A DNA stretch of 64,000 nt from Siphonodentalium dalli (lineage: Eukaryota; Mollusca; Scaphopoda; Gadilida; Siphonodentaliidae), in the NCBI GenBank assembly GCA_032622095.1, contig CP136066.1:190206816-190270815 (forward strand), read 5' to 3'. Below the pieces are notes generated by a model. It ran no database searches. It was not told the origin of the DNA and saw only the letters and a program-made list of their open reading frames with translations. This document shows positions 46,894 to 56,699 of this stretch, in pieces. The position numbers and the translations under genes were made by a program. Position 1 is the stretch's first letter, and each line of letters opens with the position of its first letter.

Positions 46894-47714
46894 TTTCTTT
46901 TTATTATATGCGCTATTTACTAAAATAGATAGAGGAATTAATTCAAAATCGAACTGATTCCGATTCACATCGGCAATACAATTTCTGCACAACAAACAGA
47001 GACCACGTGGTTCAATAAAATACTGTCGATAACTCAGAATACACATGCTTCAAATGTGCGTAATATATCAGATAACTTTATTTCAAATATGCCAGCTTAC
47101 TTGCTTGTGTACTATTAGCAATGTGGCATTGCATTTTTTGTCACTTATTGACACAAAATCGTTATTTGAAGGCTTTTAAATTCTGAGTTGGGACAAATTG
47201 TATAGTATCAATCTCAGAGCATCTAATTTAAAAAAAAATCCGGGGGAGGCCCCCTGACCCCCTCCCGTACTCTCCCCCTCAGGCTTCGGCATCTCCTGCT
47301 GGGATACTACTCGCCTCGACATTTTGTAGGAGAGCTACTCGCCTAGAATGTTTTTAAGGGGAGCTCCTCATTGCTCACCAGTGATTTCCCACATGGAGAT
47401 GACTGGAACTGTGTTTATTTAATCAAATTGATGGTGTTTTTACTTTACAAATGCACATATTTTAACCTATATTGCTAATAAAGAGACACAACTGCTAAAG
47501 TGGGTATTTTACCTTTATAACCATAAATATTTGGGTTTTTAAAAGTTTTGTCACTGGTTTTGTTGGCATATTTTTCAAGCATGTGCTTTGTACATTTTTT
47601 TGTGGGTGTACTTGATCAGCGTTCTCTCATGCAGTTCCGGTGCAGACACAATGAGAGACCCTTACCCTGCCAGCAACACATTATTTAGTAGAATTTACAA
47701 GATTTTCATCAATT
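46894..47714. other. No recognisable gene
   Basis: AT-rich with a short C/T-rich tract near 47250-47290. No gene is supported. Confidence 0.35.
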
Positions 47715-47812
47715 TTGGGGGTGGGTGTCCCAGACCTGGGTGGAAAAAACTTACGGTCCCGGGTGGGTGTCCCAGACCTGGGTGGAAAAAACTTACGCTC
47801 CCGGGGTGGTGG
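47715..47812 (+). repeat. Tandem duplication of 45 bp
   Basis: gtgggtgtcccagacctggg followed by tggaaaaaacttacg occurs twice in direct succession. A related G-rich word (ccgggtgggtgggtgtcccc) lies at about 46384. Non-coding. Confidence 0.7.
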
Positions 47813-49860
47813 GTCCCTAAAACTGAAAAACACAAAATTTCCACGTTGTATCCTTTATTATTTTCCTGACCCCCCCCGGCATAATCCTTATTTTCACGTT
47901 CTCGATGTATATTCGTTAGTTTAATTAAGTGCATGTCCTGTCATTCGTTTTCTTATTCCATATTCTTCGCTATTTACTATTACTTAGTAATCCATTCTAT
48001 TTCCATGGTTAAATCCACGTTAATTTGTTCATATTTCCAGTTTTGTCAAATACTTTTCGTTAAAACGTAATAAAGATTGCTTTAATTATATTCTATAATC
48101 CAACATTCTTTGTTTACCCATGTTCACTGATAATGAATTGAATGTTACTCGGCCCAGGAACCTACGTTGTCAAAACATCTGGTCACACATCAATTATATT
48201 AAAAATCCAAAACCAAAACATCGGGAGATATGCAACGTATAGAAACATTTTCAACACCCTGTCCATCATCAGTCTATAATAATAAATTACCGTTAGTTAC
48301 CCCAATTCCCAAAAACTATCTGGTCACATATATATTAACTATAGCAGGTTAGATAGTGAATTGTGAACATATATGGTTCCTGTGCATGGATATTCATTAA
48401 TTAGGTTATGTTTAACATTATTACATAATTTTATATAAACTGGATAGTCCGTTTATTGAATACTTTTGCAGACAAAAATGACATATACATGGGGGAAAAT
48501 AGCAACTTAAAGTTGAACAGAACATAGAATTACAAGCAAAAATAGGCATGTTCTGTCTTCGAAGCCAAGAGAACAATATGTTCGAACTAAATATATACAA
48601 CTCCCGAAAAGCTCAGAACTCCCCGAACCCAAAGAAAGAAGGTTAAACTGTCCCCAACATCGGCAAAAAAGAAGACTCGCGTCCGGTTGTTTCCAGTTGA
48701 AGAGTGGCGCTAGTACAAGTTATCCCGAGACGAAATGATTCGACTAATTCCAACAGTGTTGAAAGAACTAAAATACTAAATCCGTATGAAGATATGCCGC
48801 TAGACTTTTTTAAGATTGAGGCAAGTGGAAAATTTCCACTGGACGGCATAGCGTTCCATCTATGCATGTATATATAGTGCGGTGCGGTGGTACCAGAATT
48901 ATAATACATCGGCTGTGCGATACCCAGACACAACAAAAACCGAAAAAGGACATTACAATCAACATATTTCAGCAATCAATTTCGCTGTACCTGACATTGC
49001 AACACTAAGAAGTTTTAGCCCATACGACAACAAAGATAACAATCAAAGACTACTAAATGGGATACAGCCCACCCCATCACCACAGAAAGTGACATATTGC
49101 TACCACGATCACGGTTAGGACATATACCACATGCCAGAGAAAAGAAATCACAATGGAACAAAAATCGTTTATCAGGAAATTATCACATAACGTTTACACA
49201 TTTATAGCTGACCTTAGCTAATGTAAATTAATAAGAGCATATCAAAGAAACAATATACATATTTTATGCATACATAATTTTACTTAAGATTTAACAATAT
49301 AAAAATAAAATTGCTTTAGACTTAACATTATAAATATTAATTTGTTTTAGACATAACAATATAAAAATAAATTTGTTAATAATAGTATCTTCCTGAGTGA
49401 AGGCAACATTTTTTGCCAACTAGAATTACGTCTTCAATATAATCTCCAAACCCTAAAGAGCCATAACTTATTTTGATTGCATTAAACGCAAATAAAAGTA
49501 AAATTAATGTGTATGTCCACATCATCACAGTACTGTTATTTCATGAGATGCGTATTACATCATTCCTATAATTACCATCGCAATCGCATGCACCCAAATC
49601 TGTAGCTCACACATGACATCTCGGAAAACAAATATTCCAATTTAAAAATGTTTGAAATTACATTGATGACATAGTTCGATCTCTGATAATCAATTAATGT
49701 CTTATAGTGTCTGCATAGACCACTCCTGAAAAAAAATGCCATGGCATTTTTAACATAAATGTCGTTTCCCCCGGAATGTAGGCCCATGTGGTCCTAGAGG
49801 TCGCACGGTTTTTCAGATTGGAGATTACAGTTCACACAACTGTGTGTCAGTTCTTTATTA
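47813..49860. other. Unannotated AT-rich region
   Basis: No family is recognised. There is a ~47-bp repeated AT-rich word (aacaatataaaaataaa) at 49285-49375. Frames of 110 codons (minus, 48643-48975) and 78 codons (plus, 48882-49118) have no resemblance to known proteins. Confidence 0.35.
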
Positions 49861-50751
49861 GTCGAGTTTTTCAAAAACTCGACTTATGGTTTGACGAGGG
49901 ACGGTTCGCGGGCGGCGGAGGGCGGGCGGGCGGGCGGACATAAAGAATGCCTTATAACTTTGACATTTGTGAACGGATTCAAAGACATTTTGGTATGTGA
50001 GTTGCTCCCAATGACTATTTACTGCATGTAGAAAATAGGTCACGTCCAAACTTTTTGACAAGAGTTATCCATCTTAGATGGTTTTTAGTCCAGTTTTTCA
50101 CCGTTAGCGCGATAACTCACGCAAATATTAACCAATATCAACATGTTGGTATATGAGACTCTTGCAACAATATCTCGGACGAGTTCGAAAACCAGGTTTG
50201 TCTGAATTTTTTTTCGGAGTTATGGGTCTTAGTTTGTCTATTTTTAGCAATTTTATCACCGTTAGCGCGATAACTCGATGAAATATTAACAGACTTCAAC
50301 ATTATTTGGTATATGAGTCTCTTGCAATAATATGATTCTCTTGCAATAATATCTCGGACGAGTTCGAAAACCAGGTTTGTCCGAATTTTTTGCGCGGAGT
50401 TATGGGTCTTAGTTTGTCTATTTTTAGCAATGTTATCACCGTTAGCGCGATAACTTAATGAAATATTAACCGATTTAAACAATATTTGGTATATGAGTCT
50501 CTTGCAACAATATCTCGGACGAGTTCGAAAACCTGGTTTGTCCGAATTTTTTTTCCGGAGTTATGGGTCTTAGTTTGTCTATTTTAATAACAATTTTATC
50601 ACCGTTAGTGCGATAACTCAATGAAATAGTAACGGATTCAATTGATATTTGGTATATAGGTCTATTGCAATAATATACCACCGTCCGACTTTTTCCCCGG
50701 AGTTGTGCACCTTATTGGCAGAAGTTTGGTTCGACAGCCAAAAAACTCGAC
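49861..50751. mobile_element. TIR element with ~165-bp internal repeats
   Basis: The left end is a hairpin, gtcgagtttttcaaaaactcgac, and the right end repeats ttcgacagccaaaaaactcgac, so the ends are inverted copies. A G/C-rich tract (gggcgggcgggcgggcgg) lies near 49924. Inside, ccgttagcgcgataactc occurs near 50102, 50260, 50439 and 50599, giving units of 158-179 bp. No protein is encoded; apparent frames of up to 114 codons are repeat translations. The layout fits the tandem-repeat-core elements common in bivalves. Confidence 0.65.
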
Positions 50752-50759
50752 AAAAGCAT

Positions 50760-51021
50760 CTTAGATGCGAACCCCTTGTTTTCTCTTTTCAACTGCCGTT
50801 TCAAATCATATTCGCCCAAGAAAGACGCCGCACAAGTTTCAAACCGGAAAGGACGCGCTTTGTCATGCCCACACTCGTGGCGCTCCAAATGGCACGCTGT
50901 AATTTAGCGTGCGCCGCAATTTTGACAACTGAACGGTGCGCTGTTCTTATGTCTGCCTTCATGTTGTCCCAGTGAGGTCTTGGTGGACAGGAACACACCG
51001 CAAAACTGGCAAAGCATTTGT
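50760..51021 (-). pseudogene. C2H2 zinc-finger exon relic
   Basis: After a good acceptor (TTTATTTCAG, 51022-51023) the frame reads MLCQFCGVFLSTKTSLGQHE and GRH, a complete C2H2 finger. A second finger starts CQNCGAR but is cut by TAA, continuing ITACHLERHECGH in the same frame; a third (FETCAASFLGEYDLKRQ) has lost its first Cys and its His. This is a decayed zinc-finger exon, or a coding end at the TAA. Upstream exons were not found. Confidence 0.5.
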
Positions 51022-51023
51022 CT

Positions 51024-51605
51024 GAAATAAACAAATGTTATATTAAAACTATATATAATAGCAATAACGCCCATTACACAGTTTTCAAGTTCTGATACTC
51101 GCATATTATATAGCAAATATGGACATGGGTAAGAGTTGGGTGTTATAGGATTGCATAGTCTTAAACGTGAAGATGCATGTATAATTATTTATAAATTGTT
51201 CTATTTACTTATCAAGTATCAACGGTCGAGTAAGGTTGCCAGCAAAACAGATTGCAATAATAATTAAACACATGTGAATGCATGCTTACACACGTTCCAT
51301 AACTGTGAAGGCATACACTAGTCGTAAAACTAATTGTGATATTCGGCAGGTGAAAGCAAGTATTCAACGAAATTGCCGATTCTGGATTCACATGTTGATT
51401 TTATTTAGGCGTTACCATTTTCGTAAAAATTCCAGTTTAAAAAGCCCATGTAGGCGTTACCATTTCAAAACTATGAAACATGCCTCGAAAATTGGTGACG
51501 GAAACCACATTAACGCGATAATCTTGACCATAGTTACATATATCTCTCGGTGGAGTTGACTGTGAGCTAGCAAACAATGTTTTACGGCTCACAAGCAATG
51601 GTGTT
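51024..51605. other. No recognisable gene
   Basis: Contains the repeated word ggcgttaccattt (about 51409 and 51453). No element is assigned. Confidence 0.3.
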
Positions 51606-52103
51606 TTAGTGGTTTATGCACATAGTTTGCAAAAACGATGAATACTCACTTCGAGTCGTTTCGAACATCCGCCATTTTTTAGCAAAAACTTTTGTTTTAT
51701 GACGTAGGTTCCAGTCCCTGGTTATGTCATTTTCGAAGAGACTGAGGACAGTCAAAAGGTACGAAATGGTGACGTAATTTTCGCCAGAGAGAAAAAGTAG
51801 TAAACTCTGCCCGAGGGCATTCATCGATTCAAGCACAGCCATATCTTGCTACTTTGGGACGAGGTGTGTCGCTTTTCGTGAAATCATTTTATGTTTTGAA
51901 TCCCAACGACTGTCACAAGCAGCTGCCACTAGTGAATGAAAGGGAATAAACATTTCCAGCTGCGATCGTGCCAGACCCCGTTTCTTCTTCCAGCTGTGGC
52001 TGAACAGTCTCACGATTTTAGATACAACACCCGTCGCCCTACACATTGGATCATTATCACCACCCAGCCCTTTATTAACTGCTATGTATAGTATGTGGCC
52101 CAA
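51606..52103 (-). pseudogene. hAT (ZBED-like) transposase fragment
   Basis: The minus frame has, in order, KIVRLFSHSWKKKRGL, CDSRWDSKHKMISRKA and, after one in-frame TAG, LLLFLSGENYVTISYLLTVL. These match the conserved hAT order: iv..F..S....L, then TRWnS...Ml.R, then l..FSge.yvTiS...P.l. The reading frame is otherwise open for 166 codons. The N-terminal BED finger and the C-terminal dimerisation domain are not seen. Distinct from the deleted hAT at 11961-12767. Confidence 0.65.
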
Positions 52104-52887
52104 ACAAGACTGTTTTTATTGTCCACTTGATTAATTGAGGGTTTAACATCATATTAGCCGCTAGGCCATATCACGACCAACAACAGAATCGGGTACCAAA
52201 AAAGGTCGGAGCGAAGCAACTGTGTATATAAATCAGAGAGTGGATTATAATCAAACTATCAGCTATATACAAATAAAAGCAGTCAAAAGGAATGTCAAGC
52301 AACCTGTAACACATAACAGTATTTAACAAGAATACATAATAGATAGCAAATAAATCTCACGAAATTACTAGGTCTGAATATCGATATATGTAAAGTATTT
52401 TTTACCATTTGATTTTGCATTGATAAGGTATTTATAATATAATGTGTTGCAGTAACTGGCCCAACTGGAGTGGATTGTTTGAGCAACGGGGCATCGTCAG
52501 TAGTGTCGGGGAGATCGAAATGTCGCGTCCAGTTACCATATATGTATTCCTATCACTGACTCTCATCGACACAATAGCTCACTCACACATCACACATAGA
52601 TAACGCGCACGAGAGTGGATGTCCGGGGAGCGACGACGTTCACACAAATTAATTATATACAATACATGAACAGTTACACATCATCAGACCTGTATGGATT
52701 TTATATTCTATCTCGAGCATTCACAGAAGCTGCGCGTTTAGGCATTGTAATGGATGTGGAGTCATGTGCCTCATTTGGTTCGGAATATGTTACGTAATTG
52801 CTGATTATTTAAAGTGGACATAATGTCACAATTGGTCGGTTAGTTATACAATTTTCAGTACGTAATGTCACCGATCTAACCATACCG
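52104..52887. other. No recognisable gene
   Basis: AT-rich with short frames only. The 5' part of the hAT transposase would be expected here on the minus strand but is not recognisable. Confidence 0.3.
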
Positions 52888-53060
52888 TCAACCCTTATGC
52901 ACACCGGTAACGACACAAAGTTTCCACTGCAATCTTGGACATTCATTATGGATTTGTGCCACAGCACCTATTTTCACATAATCACCAGCGGTTGATTTGG
53001 TTTTGTTGAAATATTCTCGAAGAGCTAACAAGTAACTGTTTCCCATCGTGTACATGCCCC
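52888..53060 (-). pseudogene. BEL/Pao retrotransposon integrase C-terminal relic
   Basis: The frame YLLALREYFNKTKS...GDYVKIGAVAQIHNECPRLQ then WKLCVVTGVHKG matches the C-terminal domain of BEL/Pao pol (YL..Lr..... .vGDvVl.h....R..W.l..V.....G). The usual GDVV is GAVA here. Only this short fragment remains; no LTRs are identified. Confidence 0.6.
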
Positions 53061-53316
53061 TGACGTAAAACATCGTAAGGGGTTAGGAACATAATTGGTC
53101 AAATATATCTTCATATATCCAACCTTCAATCCCGGCGGATGTTCGCACCGATTGATAGTCAAAAGATAACTATGGAAAGGAACTTTTAGTCCATCAACTG
53201 TCAATAAATACTGCAGCCCTTGTACCACCAGAGTACACACCACACATCACGAGATGCACCCCACGGCAAATTAGGGGATTCTTACCCATCACAGTGGGGC
53301 GGTATGCCTATTCTAC

Positions 53317-53503
53317 CCAGGGGGATTGTCCACTTATTGAATTTAGCTGCTTCAATAGCATCTCCTGCGTCATCAGATGTGCCAGCAAATAATTTCGACT
53401 CAGGTAGCCCCCGTTGGGTCAAAATTTCCTTCATAGTGTCCCCGATTATTGGACATGTGTGCTCGTCGGTTGCATATATCGTTTCCATGCATTTTGATTG
53501 TAA
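53317..53503 (-). CDS. Candidate exon, unassigned (possible receptor ligand-binding domain)
   Basis: A 187-bp open stretch bounded by acceptor ..CTGAAAG and donor GGTAGAA encodes LQSKCMETIYATDEHTCPII, GDTMKEILTQRGLPESKLFA and GTSDDAGDAIEAAKFNKWTI-PLG. It starts in phase 0 and ends in phase 1. The ending (f.G..........aa.f..W.iPl) is loosely like ANF-receptor-type ligand-binding domains; this is a guess. Its counterpart in A' is broken by a 32-bp deletion and shifts, so one copy may be under selection while the other has decayed. No neighbouring exon was identified. Confidence 0.35.
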
Positions 53504-53937
53504 CTTTCAGTGTGGGACAAGGTAATGTGTCGTTAGGCTCATATATGGGTCTTTAGATATACTTGTCCATATATCGTTTATAATTGAGAAGTAATCCATG
53601 TCGATTCTCAGCGATTCACGTATAGAACGTCCCTGGTTTCATTATATAGTGTTTGGCTGGCGACTTAAGAGAAATATTTCCTGCTGTCAGACTGGGTATG
53701 TCATATCTCTGATCGAATTCGGACAAAAAATATTGCGGAAGCCACTTTTTCAACTGTCATTGGCGATGCAGTGGGTGACAGAGTCCGTAAATTTTAGCCA
53801 TCGCAAAATGGCGAAGTGATTTTTGTTTCACAGCTGTCTGCTGCCATTTTTTTTATTTTGAAAATGGCGGCGTCGAAACATTTGGCAGTGATATGGTTCA
53901 TTGAAATTGTTGGAGAACGAGCAAATGGCCTTAATCT

Positions 53938-54528
53938 TTTTGTCCCCCAAATTTTGTTTTTCGGGGGACTATTAAAATAGCCGGTGTCCGTCCATCCGTG
54001 CGTCCGGAAATTGTTTCCTGATGATAACTTTAGTTTCGGTTATTAGATCAAAAGCAAATTTCATATGTGAGTTTATCAGACCACAATACTGGTCAAGTTC
54101 GAATACGGGTTAGCTCCGGCCATTTTTGCGAGAGTTATGGCCCTTTTTTTTTTACTTAGAATCTTGTAATTTTCTGGTTTCCGATGATAACTTCAGTTTG
54201 TGTGATCATATCTGAATAAAATTTAGTATGATAGTTTATCAGCCCAAAATACAGGTGAGGTTCGAATATGGGTTTGCTTTGCCCATTTTTGTGAGAGTTA
54301 TGGCCCTTTTACGACTTAGAATCCTGTCAATTTCTGGTTTCCGGATGATAACTTTAGTTTGTGTGATCATATCTGAATCAAATTTGGTATATGAGTTTAT
54401 CATCTCGAAATACAGATCCTCCCATTTTTGTCTGGTTGCTTCGGATTTAGGGTCCTTGTTATTTTTTTCAGAAAAGCTGATGCCCACAATGAAGCCACTT
54501 TTTCGGGGAACACTGGCCGGACGGCCTT
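53938..54528 (+). mobile_element. ~160-bp-unit repeat element with end hairpin
   Basis: Starts with a hairpin (gtcccccaaattttgttttt then cgggggac), continues with gtccgtccatccgtgcgtcc, and has three units of ~160 bp marked by (c/g)atgataactt(t/c)agtttg near 54017, 54181 and 54340. It is absent from the corresponding site in A' (near 33657), which proves insertion. Non-coding; an 82-codon minus frame and a 137-codon plus frame are chance. Confidence 0.6.
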
Positions 54529-55139
54529 TTATTTATACTGTTTTTCAGTCTGCAAAACGATATTTAAACTCCATTCCATCAAATGGTTGCACGTGGTGTC
54601 CGCACACCCCACCCACCGCACATCAACCACAACCCCCATAATCTAATACAGACCACGTTCTAGTTAGCAAACGCTGCATGCATGAGTTGTATCTCTACAC
54701 ACGGTGTGCTTAGTCTTTTCAATGTTCTACACCGAGTAAGCTGCACGACCACACGCTTTGGTGGTTGGCACAGTTTGATTCGCATTTGAGCACTTTTACT
54801 TCGTGCTACAATGCAGCTACACGTTGTCACCACTATAAGGACATTCATAAGAGTGTTCAATCGTTTTGTTCCAGTTTTCCGTTCTAGGTAAATATACATT
54901 TTTTCAGCCAAATGCACTTCCATTATCGCGGTACAGATCAGATAAATTACCAGATTACACATGCGTGTACATGATTTTGAGAGCTATTAACCCTTTACCC
55001 AACAAACCGGCCAAAAACGCCCAAATAAAGCTTCAACAGCCTAAAATATCTTCGGTCTGTCTCAATAACACCATACAAATATGGATATCATTGGAACCGG
55101 TTCATTGACCACATTGTGATGGTTACAGTTATGCCCTGT

Positions 55140-55208
55140 GCCAATGCATTCTCTTATATATGCGAGTCGATCATAGGTCGCCTCGCATATATAAGAGAAT
55201 GCATTGGC
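55140..55208. repeat. 69-bp palindrome, family P (copy 5)
   Basis: Same palindrome as 6183-6251, with two central differences. Confidence 0.85.
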
Positions 55209-55342
55209 CTAAAAAAAATCTTTTTTTACCATTTTTTCTTACATTCTTTAACAATTTTAGAATTTTTTCTTACATTTTTTAACAATTTTTATAATATTTT
55301 TCTACATTCTTTGACAATTTTAGAATTTTTAATATGTGCTAA

Positions 55343-55411
55343 GCCAATGCATTCTCTTATATATGCGAGGCGACCTATGGTCGACTCGCATATATAAGAG
55401 AATGCATTGGC
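55343..55411. repeat. 69-bp palindrome, family P (copy 6)
   Basis: Same palindrome as 8884-8952, in the right half of the TTAA element. Confidence 0.85.
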
Positions 55412-55678
55412 ACAGGGGCGTTCTGTTCGGTAAAGGGTTAACTATAGTGGTGTTCTACATGCCAAAAAAACCAGCATCACAGTTGGGCCCGGTCTTTACT
55501 ATAGATAACATGCTATATATCATATTGAGTGTAGACCATATATGGCACGAAACGTGGTCAAATTATTTTGGGTAATCGTATTTTTAGGTGCTAACTGCTA
55601 TATCAAAGTAAAGTCAAAGATATTTATTGCCGGAAAAGCGGTTTCCTTTTTTGGTTTCCGAGAAGTCGGGAGAAAAGG

Positions 55679-56575
55679 GAGTTTTAAACTCGATTCTAGC
55701 AATGCTATGACGCTAAACCGCTAAGGAATGAAAATATTAAAAAAGAGAGTTTCAAACTCAATTCTAGCAGTGCTGTGCTGCTAAACTGCTAAGGAATGAA
55801 AATATTAAAAAGGAGAGTTTCAAACTGAATTCTAGCAGTGCTATGCTGCTAAACTGCTAACGAATGAACATATTAAAAAAGAGAGTTTCAAACTGAATTC
55901 TAGCAGTGCTATGCTGCTAAACTGCTAAGGAATGAAAATATTAAAAACGAGAGTTTCAAACTCAATTCTAGCAGTGCTATGCTGCTAAACTGCTAAGGAA
56001 TGAAAATATTAAAACAGAGTTTCTAACTGAATTCTAGCAGTGCTATGCTGCTAAATTGCTAAGGAATGAAAATATTAAAAAAGAGTTTCAAACTGAATTC
56101 TATCAGTGCTCTGCTGCTAAACTGCTAAGGAATAAAAATATTAAAAAAGAGTTTCAAACTCAATTCTAGGAGTGCTATGCTGCTAAACTGCTAAGGAATA
56201 AAAATATTAAAAAAGAGAGTTTCAAACTCAATACTAGCAGTGCACTGCTGCTGAACTGCTAAGGAATGAAAATATTAAAAAAGAGAGTTTCAAACTCAAT
56301 TATAGCAGTGCTATGCTGCTAAACTGCTAAGGGATGAAAATATTAAAAAAGAGAGTTTCAAACTCAATCCTAGCGGTGCTATGCTGCTAAACTGCTGAGA
56401 TAACAATATTAAACAAGAGAGTTTCAAACTCAATTCTAGCGGTACTATGCTGCTAAACTGCTAGCGAATGAAAATATTAAAACAGAAAGTTTCAAACTCA
56501 ATTCTAGCGGTGCTATGCTGCTAATCTGCTAAGCAACGAAAATATTTTTTTAAAAAGAGTTTCAAACTGTTACAT
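55679..56575 (+). repeat. Minisatellite, ~68-bp unit, about 13 copies
   Basis: The unit contains gagtttcaaactcaattcta, gcagtgctatgctgctaaac and tgctaaggaatgaaaatatt. Unit length varies from 65 to 72 bp through A-run changes. The part gcagtgctatgctgctaaactgc can pair with itself weakly. No coding potential. Confidence 0.9.
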
Positions 56576-56699
56576 AGTTACGTTTGGAAAACAGAGAATT
56601 ACTCAAACTAGAAAAATGAAAATATTTCTCCGTACGTGTTTTTTTGTTACATAGTTACAAATGCTTATCAGGGAATTATTCCAACTAGGAAAATGAAAT

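Larger units (their letters stand above)
54987..55441. mobile_element. piggyBac-type MITE with two perfect palindromes
   Basis: TTAA at 54987-54990 and 55438-55441 flanks ends CCCTTTACC(C/G)AACA and complement. A' has a single TTAA at the matching place (about 34101), so the target site is confirmed. Inside are two 69-bp family-P palindromes (55140-55208 and 55343-55411) separated by a T-rich spacer. No transposase is present. Confidence 0.8.
53224..55550. repeat. Duplicated segment B'
   Basis: Counterpart of A' (32567-34215) in the same orientation. It is longer because of a ~160-bp-unit element (53938-54528) and a TTAA MITE (54991-55437), both absent from A'. It lacks A's C-rich MITE. It contains an intact exon-like frame on the minus strand. 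Confidence 0.75.
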
